Shown: piece by piece, positions 53,533 through 63,699 of the stretch
Position numbering within the stretch: the first letter of the stretch is position 1
How the letters are laid out: each line of letters opens with the position of its first letter
Source of the DNA: Hyphomonadaceae bacterium TMED5
GTDB taxonomy: Bacteria > Pseudomonadota > Alphaproteobacteria > Caulobacterales > Hyphomonadaceae
Assembly: GCA_002173095.1 (NCBI GenBank)
Contig: NHBK01000014.1
Location: forward strand, 186,001 to 250,000
Direction: 5' to 3'
Length of the DNA stretch: 64,000 bases
Notes under the pieces: generated by a model
Database searches by the model: none
What the model saw: only the letters and a program-made list of their open reading frames with translations
Told to the model about the DNA's origin: nothing
Position numbers and translations under genes: made by a program

Positions 53533-55310
53533 GCGCTATCGGCGTTTCAGCGAACCGGCTTGAAATCCTGCACATTGCTAACGCAGTTGCAGCTGAGAAA
53601 TCTATCGACAAGGAAATCGTCATTGAGGCGATGGAAGAGGCGATCGAGAAAGCGGCGCGCTCTCGTTATGGTCAGGAGCACCATATTCGTGTTCGCATCG
53701 ACCCTAAGACGGGCGAGCAGAAGCTGTGGCGTGTTCAGACGGTTGTCGCTGACGAGGAACTGGAAGACGAAGTTCAGCAGCTGACGCTGGAACAGGCTCA
53801 GGAAATCGACCCGGACGTCGAGATCGGTTCTGAGATCCTCGAAGAGCTTCCACCTTTTGATATTGGCCGTGTTGGCGCACAAACTGCGAAACAGGTCATC
53901 ATGCAGAAGGTACGCGACGCTGAGCGTGACCGTCAGTATGAAGAATACAAAGACCGCGTTGGCGAAGTCATTAACGGCATTGTTAAGCGCGTTGAGCATG
54001 GCCACATCATTGTGGACCTTGGTCGCGCAGAAGGCATTGTCCGCCGTGGCGACTCTATTCCGCGTGAGAATTATCAGATTGGCGACCGTGTTCGCGCTTA
54101 CCTCTATAAAGTAAGCCGCGAAGTTAAAGGTCCTCAGATCTTCCTCTCCCGCGCGCATCCAGACTTCATGGTTGCCCTGTTCGCGCAGGAAGTGCCTGAA
54201 GTTTATGAGGGCGTGATCGAGATCAAATCCTGTGCTCGTGACCCGGGCTCCCGCGCGAAAATCGGCGTCTGGTCCAATGACCAGTCCATCGACCCGGTCG
54301 GCGCGTGTGTGGGTATGCGTGGCGCGCGCGTTCAGGCGGTTGTGTCTGAGCTTGGCGGCGAGAAAATCGACATCATTCCTTGGTCTGAAGACCCTGCGAC
54401 CTTTATCGTGAACGCGCTCCAGCCTGCTGAAGTGTCTAAAGTCGTTCTCGACGAAGACGAGCAGCGTGTTGAAGTTGTTGTGGCAGACAGCCAGTTCCCA
54501 CTCGCAATTGGCCGTCGTGGTCAGAATGTGCGTCTGGCAACACAGCTGTCAGGCTGGCAGATCGACCTGATGACGGAAACTCAGGACTCTGAGCGTTATC
54601 AGCGCGAATTCCAGGAACGTACGGCGCTCTTCATGAAAGCGCTCGACGCCGACGAAACGCTGGCTCAGCTGCTTGCGTCTGAAGGCTTCGAAACGGTCGA
54701 AGAGATCGCTTATGTCGACGCGGAAGATCTGGCTGTGATCGAAGGCTTTGATGACGAGATCGCGCAGGAACTGCAAACCCGTGCACGTGAGCACCTTGAG
54801 CGTCTGAATCAGGAACTCGACGAAAAGCGTCGTTCGCTTGGCGTTGAAGATGGCGTGCTTGATCTCGACGGCGTGACCCTGCCAATGGCGGTGATCTTCG
54901 GTGAGAACGACATCAAAACCGTTGAAGACGTTGCTGGCCTTGTACCGGACGATCTGACGGGCTGGCGCGAGCCGGGCCATGATGGCAAGCCAACCTTCCA
55001 GCCAGGTCTTCTGGCGAAGGGCGAAATGTCCGCTGATGAGGCTGAGCTGTTCGTTATGCGCGCCCGTAACAAAGTGGGCTGGGTTGATGACGAGGCTCTT
55101 GCGGCACTCGAAGCACAATTTGTCGAAGAAGACGAAGCTGAAGCTGAGGGCGAAGGCCTTGAACTGACCGAGGAAGAGCGTGCACTTCTGGCGCTTGGCG
55201 ACCTTGGCAGCACGGAACTGGAAGAAGAAATCGCTGATCTCGACGCAGCGGACTTCTCTGACGAAGCAGACTCCGAGGAGGGCGCCGATGACGACGCAGA
55301 ACCTCGATGA
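53529..55310 (+). CDS. nusA: Transcription termination/antitermination factor NusA
   Basis: RNA polymerase-associated factor controlling pausing, termination and antitermination; 593 residues. N-terminal polymerase-binding domain (1-130), S1 domain (EVINGIVKRVEHGHIIVDLG), two KH domains (DPVGACVGMRGARVQAVVSE; FPLAIGRRGQNVRLATQLSG), then two helix-hairpin-helix acidic repeats at the C-terminus (TLAQLLASEGFETVEEIAYV, 20 residues) and a long acidic tail. Overlaps rimP by four bases and the YlxR gene by 23. Confidence 0.97.
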   Translation: MSAIGVSANRLEILHIANAVAAEKSIDKEIVIEAMEEAIEKAARSRYGQEHHIRVRIDPKTGEQKLWRVQTVVADEELEDEVQQLTLEQAQEIDPDVEIGSEILEELPPFDIGRVGAQTAKQVIMQKVRDAERDRQYEEYKDRVGEVINGIVKRVEHGHIIVDLGRAEGIVRRGDSIPRENYQIGDRVRAYLYKVSREVKGPQIFLSRAHPDFMVALFAQEVPEVYEGVIEIKSCARDPGSRAKIGVWSNDQSIDPVGACVGMRGARVQAVVSELGGEKIDIIPWSEDPATFIVNALQPAEVSKVVLDEDEQRVEVVVADSQFPLAIGRRGQNVRLATQLSGWQIDLMTETQDSERYQREFQERTALFMKALDADETLAQLLASEGFETVEEIAYVDAEDLAVIEGFDDEIAQELQTRAREHLERLNQELDEKRRSLGVEDGVLDLDGVTLPMAVIFGENDIKTVEDVAGLVPDDLTGWREPGHDGKPTFQPGLLAKGEMSADEAELFVMRARNKVGWVDDEALAALEAQFVEEDEAEAEGEGLELTEEERALLALGDLGSTELEEEIADLDAADFSDEADSEEGADDDAEPR

Positions 55311-55977
55311 GTCCGGTTCGACTGACGACATTGAACTAAGAGATGACGGCCCGGAGAAAAAATCCGGGTCACCATTTCGCATGTGTCTTGCGACGCGGGA
55401 GAAACGTCCGGCGTCGCAGATGATACGCTTTGTGCTGTCTCCGGATGGCGAAGTGTTTCCCGATATTGCCAGTCGCCTTCCGGGGCGTGGCGTATGGGTC
55501 AGCTCCGATCGTGAGAAACTGGAAGGGCTGGTTCAGTCCAAAGGTGGCTTTGCGCGGGGCTTTAAAGCGCAGGTAAAGGTCTCTGAAACCCTGACAGATC
55601 AGGTGGAAGAGCAACTTTTACAGCGTTGCCAGGCGACCCTGGGGCTGGCAAAACGCTCAGGCGTTCTTATCTTAGGGTTTGATCAGGTCCGAAATGAGCT
55701 TCAGCGGAAGTCTCCGGGCTGGTTGATAGAAGCTTCAGACGGTTCTGAAGATGGTCGCCGACGCTTGATCGGCCTCGCTATCGGGCTTTATGAGAAGGTT
55801 CGTGTAGCGTCTGCTCTTTCTTCTGAGGAATTGGGCATGGCCTTAGGTCGTGACAATGTGATACATGGTCTGTTGAAAACAGGTCAGTTCGCAGACGTGT
55901 GGACAAGGGACTATCGTAGGCTGTACGAGTTTCGCCAGGTCTCTGGCGATGTATGGTATTCTGGGGCGGTCGAATAG
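55288..55977 (+). CDS. YlxR-type RNA-binding protein with L7Ae-like domain
   Basis: A 229-residue protein. The YlxR (DUF448) domain shows [20 protein letters not shown] and [16 protein letters not shown] ribosomal L7Ae-like domain follows ([20 protein letters not shown], then [20 protein letters not shown]). The fusion is the usual alphaproteobacterial form and sits between nusA and infB in the operon. The ATG lies inside the nusA 3' end and has GGAGGGC six bases upstream. Likely role in rRNA or RNase P RNA handling, by family. Confidence 0.9.
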   Translation: MTTQNLDESGSTDDIELRDDGPEKKSGSPFRMCLATREKRPASQMIRFVLSPDGEVFPDIASRLPGRGVWVSSDREKLEGLVQSKGGFARGFKAQVKVSETLTDQVEEQLLQRCQATLGLAKRSGVLILGFDQVRNELQRKSPGWLIEASDGSEDGRRRLIGLAIGLYEKVRVASALSSEELGMALGRDNVIHGLLKTGQFADVWTRDYRRLYEFRQVSGDVWYSGAVE

Positions 55978-56033
55978 TTTGGCTTCGTGCGGAACGCTGC
56001 GCGGAGCATTTTGGTGTTAAATTTTGGTGGTCG

Positions 56034-58658
56034 ATGAGCGATTCAGATAAAGTAAAGTCAGATTCAGAAAATGGCCGCAAGCCGCTTTCCCTCGGGCGTG
56101 GGAAAGATTCCGGCACGGTCAAGCAGAGCTTCTCCCACGGTCGTTCCAAACAGGTCGTGGTTCAGAAGAAGAAGAAACGTATTGCGTCTCCGGCGCCGGG
56201 TAAGCCGGCTAAAGCTGCTGAGGCAGGACCTTCTGCGGCAAAGCCTAAGGCTGGGCCGTCCAAAGCTGCTGAACTGGCTAAGAAGCTCGGGATCACGGAG
56301 GCTGAGCTTCGTGCACGTCAGGCTGCGCTGAAAAAGCGTGAAGAAGACGAGCAGAAGCGCAAAGCCGAAGCGGCCGCTCAGGAAGATGCGCAGCGTCGCC
56401 TCAAAGAAGAGCAGGAACGTCGCCAGCGCGAAGACGCTGAGCGCGCTGAAGCTGAGGCACGCAAACAGGCCGAGGAAGAGGCTCGCAAGCAGGCTGAAGA
56501 AGCCGCTGCACGTGCCGAACAGGAAGCCAAATCGGCGAAAAATGATCGTAAGTCTGCCAAACCAGCAGAACGCGCAGACAATCGCGCGCCTGGTGGCCGT
56601 GATGCGCCGCGTCGTAATGAGCCGACACCGCCAGCACCTGGTCCGGACAATGCTCTGAGCGAACTTGGCGGCCGTCTGAAAAGCAAAAAGCCTAAGATTC
56701 CAGATGCTCCGGCGAAGCCAGCGCGCACACGTGGCGAGCCAAAGCGGCGTCAGGGTAAACTGACAATCGCGGCTGCGCTGGATGGTGATGAAGATCGCCA
56801 GCGTTCACTGGCATCCGTTCGCCGTGCGCGTGAGCGCGAACGCGAGCGTCGTATGTCCAATGGCCGCGACAACTCTGAGAAGTCTTCGCGCGAAGTCATC
56901 GTGCCTGAGACCATTACGCTTCAGGAGCTTGCGAACCGCATGAAAGAACGCGTCGCTGACGTTGTGAAATTCATGATGAAGCAAGGCGAGATGATGCGCG
57001 CCAATGATGTGCTTGACGCCGATATGGCAGAGCTCATCGTTGAAGAGTTTGGCCACACGGTTAAACGCGTATCTGAATCTGACGTTGAGATTGGTCTTGA
57101 AGGTCCAGAGGATGACGTTGCTGACATGAAGCCACGTCCACCGGTTGTGACGATTATGGGCCATGTTGACCACGGTAAAACCTCACTTCTGGATGCTATG
57201 CGGTCTACCGACGTTGTGTCTGGCGAGGCTGGCGGCATCACCCAGCATATTGGTGCGTATCAGGTGACGCTGAAATCAGGCGACAAGATTTCCTTCCTCG
57301 ACACGCCGGGCCACGCAGCATTCTCTGCAATGCGTGCACGCGGCGCGAACGTAACGGATATCGTTATTCTGGTTGTTGCGGCTGATGATGGTGTCATGCC
57401 TCAGACGATTGAAGCGATCAGCCACTCTAAAGCGGCTGGCGTTCCGATTATCGTTGCTGTCAACAAAATCGATAAGCCGGAAGCGGATGCAAGCAAGGTT
57501 CTGACCGAGCTTCTGCAGTATGACATTCAGGTTGAAGCCATGGGCGGTGACGTTCAGGCGATTGAAGTCTCTGCGAAAGAGAAAATGGGTCTGGATGCGC
57601 TGACAGAAGCGATCTCGCTTCAGGCGGAAATCCTCGAGCTTCAGGCTAACCCTGACCGCGATGCGGACGGTGTGGTTGTTGAATCTCAGCTCGATAAAGG
57701 CCGCGGCCCTGTCGCGACTGTTCTGGTGAAACGCGGTACGCTGAAGCGCGGCGACATTGTTGTTGCCGGTTCTCAGTGGGGCAAGGTTCGTGCGCTTGTG
57801 AACGAGCGTGGTCAGCAACTCAAAGAAGCTGGTCCAACCGTTCCTGCAGAGATCCTCGGTCTTGATGGTGCGCCTGAACCGGGCGACCCGTTTGTTGTCG
57901 TCGACTCTGAAGCGCGTGCCCGTGAGATTACGGATTACCGTATTCGCATGAAGAAAAACGCTCGCGGTTCGTCTGCAGCGAAAGCATCTCTTGAGCAGAT
58001 GCTGTCTCGTCTGAAAGACGGTTCTGCGGAAGTTTCCGAAGCGCCGCTGGTTGTTAAAGGCGACGTTCAGGGGTCTGTTGAGGCGATCACTCAATCCGTT
58101 GAGAAAATGTCGACTGAAGAAGTTCGTGCGCGCGTTATCTATGGTGCTGTGGGCGGTATTTCTGAAAGCGACGTACTGCTAGCTCAGTCTTCTGGTGCAC
58201 CAATCATCGCGTTCAACACACGTGCAAACAAACAGGCACGTGAGCTTGCTGAACGTGAAGGCGTAGAAATTCGTTATTACTCAGTCATTTATGACCTAAT
58301 TGATGACGTACGTGACACGCTGTCTGGTATGCTTGCGCCTGAAAAACGCGAAACCTTCATCGGCTATGCCGAAATTCTGGAAGTGTTCAACATTTCCAAA
58401 GTTGGCAAGGTTGCCGGTTGCCGCGTGACCGAAGGCGTCGTGAAGCGTGGTTGCGGTGTGCGTCTGCTGCGTGATGACGTTGTTATTCACGAAGGCATGC
58501 TGAAAACCCTCAAACGCTTCAAAGACGAAGTGCCTGAGGTTAAAGAAGGCATTGAATGCGGTATGGCGTTTGAACGCTATGAAGATATCCGCGTTGGCGA
58601 CCAGATCGAGTGCTTCCAGATCGAGATGATCGAACGGAAGCTCGAAGCAACAGTCTAA
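56034..58658 (+). CDS. infB: Translation initiation factor IF-2
   Basis: GTPase that brings fMet-tRNA to the 30S subunit; 874 residues. The N-terminal 270 residues are a long charged coiled region rich in Ala/Glu/Lys/Arg (such as [20 protein letters not shown]), then the IF-2 N-domain ([20 protein letters not shown]). The G domain has P-loop [14 protein letters not shown] (about 376) and G4 NKID. C-terminal domains follow. ATG 56034 gives the family start MSDSDKVK and has GGTGG four bases upstream. Ends before a hairpin at 58666-58691. Confidence 0.97.
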   Translation: MSDSDKVKSDSENGRKPLSLGRGKDSGTVKQSFSHGRSKQVVVQKKKKRIASPAPGKPAKAAEAGPSAAKPKAGPSKAAELAKKLGITEAELRARQAALKKREEDEQKRKAEAAAQEDAQRRLKEEQERRQREDAERAEAEARKQAEEEARKQAEEAAARAEQEAKSAKNDRKSAKPAERADNRAPGGRDAPRRNEPTPPAPGPDNALSELGGRLKSKKPKIPDAPAKPARTRGEPKRRQGKLTIAAALDGDEDRQRSLASVRRARERERERRMSNGRDNSEKSSREVIVPETITLQELANRMKERVADVVKFMMKQGEMMRANDVLDADMAELIVEEFGHTVKRVSESDVEIGLEGPEDDVADMKPRPPVVTIMGHVDHGKTSLLDAMRSTDVVSGEAGGITQHIGAYQVTLKSGDKISFLDTPGHAAFSAMRARGANVTDIVILVVAADDGVMPQTIEAISHSKAAGVPIIVAVNKIDKPEADASKVLTELLQYDIQVEAMGGDVQAIEVSAKEKMGLDALTEAISLQAEILELQANPDRDADGVVVESQLDKGRGPVATVLVKRGTLKRGDIVVAGSQWGKVRALVNERGQQLKEAGPTVPAEILGLDGAPEPGDPFVVVDSEARAREITDYRIRMKKNARGSSAAKASLEQMLSRLKDGSAEVSEAPLVVKGDVQGSVEAITQSVEKMSTEEVRARVIYGAVGGISESDVLLAQSSGAPIIAFNTRANKQARELAEREGVEIRYYSVIYDLIDDVRDTLSGMLAPEKRETFIGYAEILEVFNISKVGKVAGCRVTEGVVKRGCGVRLLRDDVVIHEGMLKTLKRFKDEVPEVKEGIECGMAFERYEDIRVGDQIECFQIEMIERKLEATV

Positions 58659-58665
58659 ATTGGCA

Positions 58666-58691
58666 AAGCCGGAATTTTAAAGTTCCGGCTT
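58666..58691 (+). terminator. Possible terminator hairpin after infB
   Basis: AAGCCGGAA (58666-58674) and TTCCGGCTT (58683-58691) form a perfect 9-bp stem with an eight-base loop. Only TTA follows the stem, so termination would be partial. Confidence 0.5.
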
Positions 58692-58727
58692 ACCTTCATG
58701 TTAGGGGTATGCGGCTAGCCTTTGTGT

Positions 58728-59333
58728 ATGGCCGCACCCCTTTTTCACTCCAACATTGATGATCCATCGCCTTCTGCTGTCGAAGCTGAAGCGCCTTTCC
58801 GTGTGAGCGGTGAGCTTGGCGAGAAGCAAATCAAGCAATTGGCGCGTCGCGTTCGGCGCGGTCATGTTGGGCCGACTTCCGTTTATTATGCAGGTGTTAC
58901 TGCGCCGGCGATCACCGCAGGCATGGCGACAATTGTTGGTGCCTCGCTCTCTCGCGCGGGCGTGGCGGGCGAGTGGGTGGTGATTACCTCCAGCCTGGTT
59001 GCCGCCATGGCAGGCATTACCTGGTATCTGATTTTTATGCGCTGGTCGTATCGCCATAGCTATGGCCGTTCCAGCGAGCTTCGTAAAACCACGCATATCG
59101 AAGCCGATGAGCTTGGGGTCTATCTGACCCGTGGCACCATTCGCACCCGTATCTCTTGGGACGGCATCGATTCCATCGCGACGGATATGAAGTTTTCCCG
59201 CCTGCATGTTCTTGATGGGGATGACGTTCTTATTCCTTCGGCCTGGTTCAAGAATGGCAAGGAACGTAAAGCAGCAATCGCTCATTTACGGGCATTGAAG
59301 GCCCAGTCAGAGATTGAGGCCGAGGCGGCTTAA
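58728..59333 (+). CDS. YcxB-like membrane protein
   Basis: A 201-residue protein with two close helices (about 60-80 and 85-105) followed by a cytoplasmic beta-rich domain ending ISWDGIDSIATD...DDVLIPSAWF, a pattern of YcxB-like C-terminal domains. Function unknown. The preferred start is ATG 58728 (MAAPLFHSN); TTG 58722 is two codons earlier. It interrupts the usual infB-rbfA adjacency together with the next gene. Confidence 0.7.
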   Translation: MAAPLFHSNIDDPSPSAVEAEAPFRVSGELGEKQIKQLARRVRRGHVGPTSVYYAGVTAPAITAGMATIVGASLSRAGVAGEWVVITSSLVAAMAGITWYLIFMRWSYRHSYGRSSELRKTTHIEADELGVYLTRGTIRTRISWDGIDSIATDMKFSRLHVLDGDDVLIPSAWFKNGKERKAAIAHLRALKAQSEIEAEAA

Positions 59334-59401
59334 GGCTGTCCAATTGATCTGAAAACTCTATGCTGGAAAAAGCAGATGAGTTTTTTAAAAGGTCAGGCCG
59401 T

Positions 59402-60076
59402 ATGTGTGGTCGTTTTTTCCGACATGGTGTGAGCTGGGAGGAATACCGGGATTCTCTTGGCATTATTCCCCCTGAAGGCGTGGACCCACCTGAAGCCAAA
59501 TACAATATTGCGCCTATGACCTATAGCCCGATTGTGCGCCGGGATATTGATACCAAACGACTGGAAATGGCGCCCTGTTTATGGGGGCTCGTGCCAAGCT
59601 GGTGGAATAAACCTCTGTCTGAAAAGAAGTTTTCAACCTTCAATGCGAGGTCTGAAAGCGTACATGAAGCGGCAAGCTTTCGCGGGTCTTTTCGGCATAA
59701 GCGATGCCTCATTCCCGTGAGCGGGTTTTATGAGTGGATGCGTGATGGGAAATCCAAAACGCCATTCGCGATTGGCCTTCGCAACCGGCGCTGGTTCTGT
59801 TTTGCCGGACTTTGGGATGTCGCGCATATTGATGGGTCTGAGCTGCACACTTTCACCATACTGACCACCACACCGAATGATCTGATGGCCGGTATTCACA
59901 CCCGAATGCCGGTGATCATTCATCCGAGCAATTATGAGCGCTGGATTGATGGCGATTATCGCAAACTGGATGATCTCTTTGACCCTTATCCCACCGATGA
60001 CATGCATGCCTGGGTGGTGGACCAGAAGGTTGGAAATGTCCGTAATCAGGGGGCGGAACTGATAGAGGAAGTGTGA
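59402..60076 (+). CDS. SOS response-associated peptidase (SRAP/YedK/HMCES family)
   Basis: A 224-residue protein that should form a covalent cross-link with abasic sites in single-stranded DNA. The start MCGRFF places catalytic Cys2 after Met1, which fixes ATG 59402 over the upstream in-frame start at 59360. Other active-site blocks: NARSESV, IPVSGFYEWMRDG (Glu) and AGIHTRMPVI (His). Length typical. Lies between a YcxB-like gene and rbfA, with no evident SOS box seen upstream. Confidence 0.93.
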   Translation: MCGRFFRHGVSWEEYRDSLGIIPPEGVDPPEAKYNIAPMTYSPIVRRDIDTKRLEMAPCLWGLVPSWWNKPLSEKKFSTFNARSESVHEAASFRGSFRHKRCLIPVSGFYEWMRDGKSKTPFAIGLRNRRWFCFAGLWDVAHIDGSELHTFTILTTTPNDLMAGIHTRMPVIIHPSNYERWIDGDYRKLDDLFDPYPTDDMHAWVVDQKVGNVRNQGAELIEEV

Positions 60077-60118
60077 TCTTGGGCTGCACAGTTTCAGAAT
60101 TTCTGATACAGGGTGACA

Positions 60119-60526
60119 ATGAATAAAAGACACTCTTCTTCTGGTCCTGTGGGCCCTTCTCAACGACAATTGCGCGCGGGCGAGCTGGTCCGCCATGCGC
60201 TGGTCGACATTCTCGCGCGCGAGGAATTTCGCGATCCTGCACTTCAGGGCGTTTCTGTAACCATTGGCGAAGTCCGTACTTCGCCAGATTTGAAGCATGC
60301 TGTTGTTTTCTGCTCCCCATTGGTGGGCAGTAGCGATGCCAAGGCTGTGGCGGACGCGTTAAACCGTGCCTCATCCTTCCTGCGCGGCAAGCTTGGTCGT
60401 CAGATTGATATGAAATTTACGCCGCAACTGCGCTTTCTGGCCGATCAGAGCTATGATGAAGCGACAGCCATGGACAAGCTGCTCGATAGCGTCGCTGAAC
60501 GCGAAGGCTTTGACGAGGAAGAATAG
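60119..60526 (+). CDS. rbfA: Ribosome-binding factor A
   Basis: Binds the 30S subunit during late maturation and cold adaptation; 135 residues. SQRQLRAGELVRHALVDILA begins the family block; FRDPALQGVSVTIGEVRTSP and SFLRGKLGRQIDMKFTPQLR follow. An acidic tail (FDEEE) ends it. ATG 60119 is chosen; a GTG two codons upstream is possible. In many relatives rbfA is followed by truB; here four genes are interposed. Confidence 0.95.
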   Translation: MNKRHSSSGPVGPSQRQLRAGELVRHALVDILAREEFRDPALQGVSVTIGEVRTSPDLKHAVVFCSPLVGSSDAKAVADALNRASSFLRGKLGRQIDMKFTPQLRFLADQSYDEATAMDKLLDSVAEREGFDEEE

Positions 60527-60618
60527 TCCGTGCCCGGTTATTGTATCCATGGGTGACGCGGGTATGGTGCTGGTCTGATTTAAAATTTTTGACTGATTTC
60601 AGAATAGAAGGGGACTCT

Positions 60619-61053
60619 ATGTCTGAAGAAGAACGGGCAGATACGCCTCTGCCATGGTATGAAAAAAAGACGCTTCTGATTGCGTAGCTGATGACATTCT
60701 TTCCGGTGGGGCTGTACGCGCTTTGGAAAGGGTCGGTTTTCGAGCGTAATTGGAAGATCGGCATTACGGTTGTCATCGCCGTGCTTTTCATTGCCGGGAT
60801 CAATTTCACCAACCCGATCTATGTGTTTCTGCTCTATCCGGGCGGTGTGTTCCTGCTTTGGCAGGATAAGACGATTGCGCGGAAGACGGTTTATATCTTC
60901 GCTGGCTGCTGGATTCTGGTCTTCTTGCTGTTTGCGTCCCAGTATGGCGGCGGCTCATCCGGTGGCGGCACCTGTAGCGCTGTGATGACACAAGGCAATT
61001 GCACCTATTACAGGGACTCAAACTGCAATGTCATTGCGCGCGAGTGTAGATAA
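60619..61053 (+). pseudogene. Small membrane protein gene interrupted by an in-frame amber codon
   Basis: From ATG 60619 (with GAAGGGG upstream) the frame reads MSEEERADTPLPWYEKKTLL, reaches TAG at 60685-60687, and continues in the same frame to 61053. The continuation begins LMTFFPVGLYALWKGSVFER, a membrane-protein pattern in which PWYxKK...FFPVGLYALWK normally reads through without break. Two helices, a Gly/Ser-rich turn and four C-terminal cysteines follow. Reading the TAG as Leu or another residue restores a 144-residue protein. Either a recent nonsense mutation, a sequencing error, or read-through. The downstream part could also start at ATG 60691. Confidence 0.6.
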
Positions 61054-61132
61054 AGACTGACTTTCTGACCGGTTCCGGCAAAGCTGTCACATTCGGCTGG
61101 CAGGACTGCCGGGACCGATCGGGGAGAATGCA

Positions 61133-62197
61133 ATGCGCCGCTTAAAAGAAATGCTTGTGACGGGACTGGCTCTGGGGCTTGCGGCTTGTGCGGGGACGCC
61201 CGCGGCTGAGCAATCGGTCGAGCCAGTTGAGCCTGCAGAGATTGTGGTCATCGCGCATCGCGGGGCGAGCGGCTATCTGCCAGAGCATACTTTAGCCGCT
61301 TATCAGCTAGCCATTGATATGGGCGCAGACTTCATTGAACCCGATCTGGTGATGACGTCGGATGGCGTTCTGGTTGCGCGCCATGACCCCTGGCTCTCAG
61401 ATTCAACGGACATTGCCGATCACCCAGAATTTGCAGATCGACGGACCACGCTCACCTCCCCTGAGGGTGTAGAGATGACGGACTGGTTTGTCTGGGATTT
61501 TACCTATGAGGAAATCCGCACGCTTCGTGCGCGCCAGGCACGTGCGGGCCGGGATACCAGCCATGATGGTGAGTATCAGATCCCAAGCTTTGAAGACATT
61601 CTAAGTCTCGCCATGCGTCATTGCCACCCGTCCGACTATGCCAATCCGGCTATGGGAAGCGAGGTCAATCTTGGCATTTACCCGGAAACGAAATGGCCAA
61701 CGGACCACAATGAGCGCGGGCTCGATATGGCTGGTGCCATTGAGGGCGCTTTGCTGACAGCACGGAAAGATTACACCTGCCAGCTGCCGACATATATTCA
61801 GAGCTTTGAAGATGGCATTTTGCGAGACCTGAGTGAGCGGGACTCTATGGCAGACTACACGCTCGTTCAGCTGGTCTATCCGGAAGGCTATGCGCTCGAT
61901 GGCGCGCCGAGCTATGCTCTGGAAGATATCGCCGAATACGCAGACGGAGTTGGCCCGTTCAAATCTCTTCTGTTTGATCTGCGAACCGGTGAGGCAACAG
62001 ACTATGCGCGCCGCGCTCGCGCGCTGGGGCTGGAGGTCCACACCTGGACACTACGCGATGATGATATTGCGCCCGGCTTTGAAAGCCCGCAGGCGGAAAT
62101 TGAAGCCTTGCTAGAGGCTGGCGCTACCGGAATCTTTACCGACTTTCCGGATACAGGCCGGGCAGCGGTCGATAACTGGCTGGCCGCACAGGACTAG
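61133..62197 (+). CDS. Glycerophosphodiester phosphodiesterase lipoprotein (GlpQ-like)
   Basis: A 354-residue lipoprotein: signal peptide with lipobox LAAC (MLVTGLALGLAACAG), then the GDPD barrel. IAHRGASGYLPEHTLAAYQL holds the catalytic His and Arg, IEPDLVMTSDGVLVARHDPW the metal-binding residues and second His. It hydrolyses glycerophosphodiesters from phospholipid turnover to glycerol-3-phosphate and an alcohol; here at the periplasmic face. GGGGAGA lies upstream of the ATG. No transporter for glycerol-3-phosphate is adjacent. Confidence 0.92.
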   Translation: MRRLKEMLVTGLALGLAACAGTPAAEQSVEPVEPAEIVVIAHRGASGYLPEHTLAAYQLAIDMGADFIEPDLVMTSDGVLVARHDPWLSDSTDIADHPEFADRRTTLTSPEGVEMTDWFVWDFTYEEIRTLRARQARAGRDTSHDGEYQIPSFEDILSLAMRHCHPSDYANPAMGSEVNLGIYPETKWPTDHNERGLDMAGAIEGALLTARKDYTCQLPTYIQSFEDGILRDLSERDSMADYTLVQLVYPEGYALDGAPSYALEDIAEYADGVGPFKSLLFDLRTGEATDYARRARALGLEVHTWTLRDDDIAPGFESPQAEIEALLEAGATGIFTDFPDTGRAAVDNWLAAQD

Positions 62198-62210
62198 GTG
62201 CCCTTAAGAA

Positions 62211-62573
62211 ATGACGCGACACATTCTGGCTATAGCCCTTTGCGCCTTTGGGTTTGCGTTCACGGCGAACGCTCAAGTGACTGCGCCAGATGGTGAGGAC
62301 TATGCGCCAGCGGGCGTGATTGCCAATTATCAATGGCTTTCAGGTGTCACGGTTGCCGATGCAGCAGATATCACAGTTATGCGTGATGGCGCCGAAACAT
62401 GGGCGGTAAGCTCGCCCATGGATTGCTCCATCGCATGTCTGGTGTTCGCCGATTGTCGGGGATTTATCTTCTCTGAACCGCTTCTTCTGACTGAAGCCCC
62501 GCAATGTCGTATGCTGAGTGAGATACCGGCGCTGACAAATGCGCGCGGCCAGCACGTCTACATCAAAGAATAA
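62211..62573 (+). CDS. Small exported PAN-like cysteine protein
   Basis: A 120-residue protein with a signal peptide (ILAIALCAFGFAFTANAQ) and a short cysteine-bearing domain: SPMDCSIACLVFADCRGFIF and APQCRMLSEI. The spacing resembles PAN/Apple-type modules, which bind proteins or carbohydrates. Thirteen bases separate it from the GDPD gene, so the two may be cotranscribed. Function unknown; PAN assignment is tentative. Confidence 0.6.
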   Translation: MTRHILAIALCAFGFAFTANAQVTAPDGEDYAPAGVIANYQWLSGVTVADAADITVMRDGAETWAVSSPMDCSIACLVFADCRGFIFSEPLLLTEAPQCRMLSEIPALTNARGQHVYIKE

Positions 62574-62720
62574 CCGCCAAAGCGGGTTTACCCCGATGGC
62601 TTCGGGGATTAGAGACGCGTTCTTATTCTGAAAATTATCAGGGAACGTTTCGTTCCATTAACTATAATGGCTTTTGGACTGTGAGTGCCGACCCCTCACT
62701 GTCTGGGAAGGTGACCAATT

Positions 62721-63677
62721 TTGGCTCGTAATAAAAAACGCAAAGGCGATCCGGTTCACGGATGGCTGAACTTCAATAAACCAGTGGAGATGACGTCCAC
62801 CCAGGCCGTTGCGATCGTGAAACGATTATTCAACGCCCAAAAGGCGGGTCATGGCGGTACGCTTGACCCTCTGGCAGACGGCGTATTGCCGATCGCTCTG
62901 GGCGAGGCAACCAAGACATCTGCTTATGCGATGGATGCGGACAAGGACTACACCTTCGTGATCAGCTGGGGGCAGTCGACCAGCACGCAGGACCGGGAAG
63001 GTGAAGTCACAGGTTCGTCGGATGTGCGAGTGCCGCTGGACGCCGTCGCTGAAGCCCTTGCCGGCTTTGTGGGTGAAATAGAGCAGGTGCCGCCGAAATT
63101 CTCTGCCATCAAAGTCAATGGTCAGCGTGCATATGATCTGGCGCGCGACGGCGAAGAGGTGGAGCTGAAATCGCGTACAGTTATGCTGTATGAGGCGAAA
63201 CTCGATGAGGCTTCTACAACGGATGAAGCCGTTATCCATGTGACCTGTGGTAAGGGCTTTTATATCCGCGCGCTCGTGCGTGATCTGGCCTTTGAGCTGG
63301 GTATGGAAGGCCATGTCACCAGCCTCAAACGAACCCGCGTCGGTGGCTTTGAGCTGGCGCAAGGATCCAGCAAAGAAGAGATCGAAGCGCTCGAAGACCC
63401 GGAAGCCCGCAAGGCACTGCTGGTGCCGATTGAAGCGTCTCTGGACGATATTCCCGCCATCAATATCTCTTCAGATGGCGAGGCAAAGCTGCGCAACGGA
63501 AATGAATTCCGGCTTCTTCCACATGAGATGCAGGACTTTCAGTCACAGCGGTCTGAGCTTCAGGGCGATGAGTCAGACGACCGTATGGCGCTGGCCATGA
63601 GCAATGGGCAGGCATTGGCGATGGGAGAGATCCGCGCCGGCTTTTTCCGACCGTTTCGCGTCTTCCAGATCGGCTGA
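62721..63677 (+). CDS. truB: tRNA pseudouridine(55) synthase TruB
   Basis: Makes pseudouridine 55 in the T loop of tRNAs; 318 residues. Start region MARNKKRKGDPVHGWLNFNK; catalytic motif AGHGGTLDPLADGVLPIALG with the active Asp; KFSAIKVNGQRAYDLARDGE and GFYIRALVRDLA follow. The start is TTG 62721 with GGGAAGG about ten bases upstream, matching the usual family N-terminus. A C-terminal PUA-like portion is present. The gene ends 23 bp before a minus-strand hairpin region. Confidence 0.95.
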   Translation: MARNKKRKGDPVHGWLNFNKPVEMTSTQAVAIVKRLFNAQKAGHGGTLDPLADGVLPIALGEATKTSAYAMDADKDYTFVISWGQSTSTQDREGEVTGSSDVRVPLDAVAEALAGFVGEIEQVPPKFSAIKVNGQRAYDLARDGEEVELKSRTVMLYEAKLDEASTTDEAVIHVTCGKGFYIRALVRDLAFELGMEGHVTSLKRTRVGGFELAQGSSKEEIEALEDPEARKALLVPIEASLDDIPAINISSDGEAKLRNGNEFRLLPHEMQDFQSQRSELQGDESDDRMALAMSNGQALAMGEIRAGFFRPFRVFQIG

Positions 63678-63699
63678 TGTGAGGGAGAATTCCCGACAT

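Noticed and set aside
62597-62613. CCCCGA/TCGGGG hairpin before truB
   Set aside because: Short stem without U tract; insufficient for a terminator or riboswitch.
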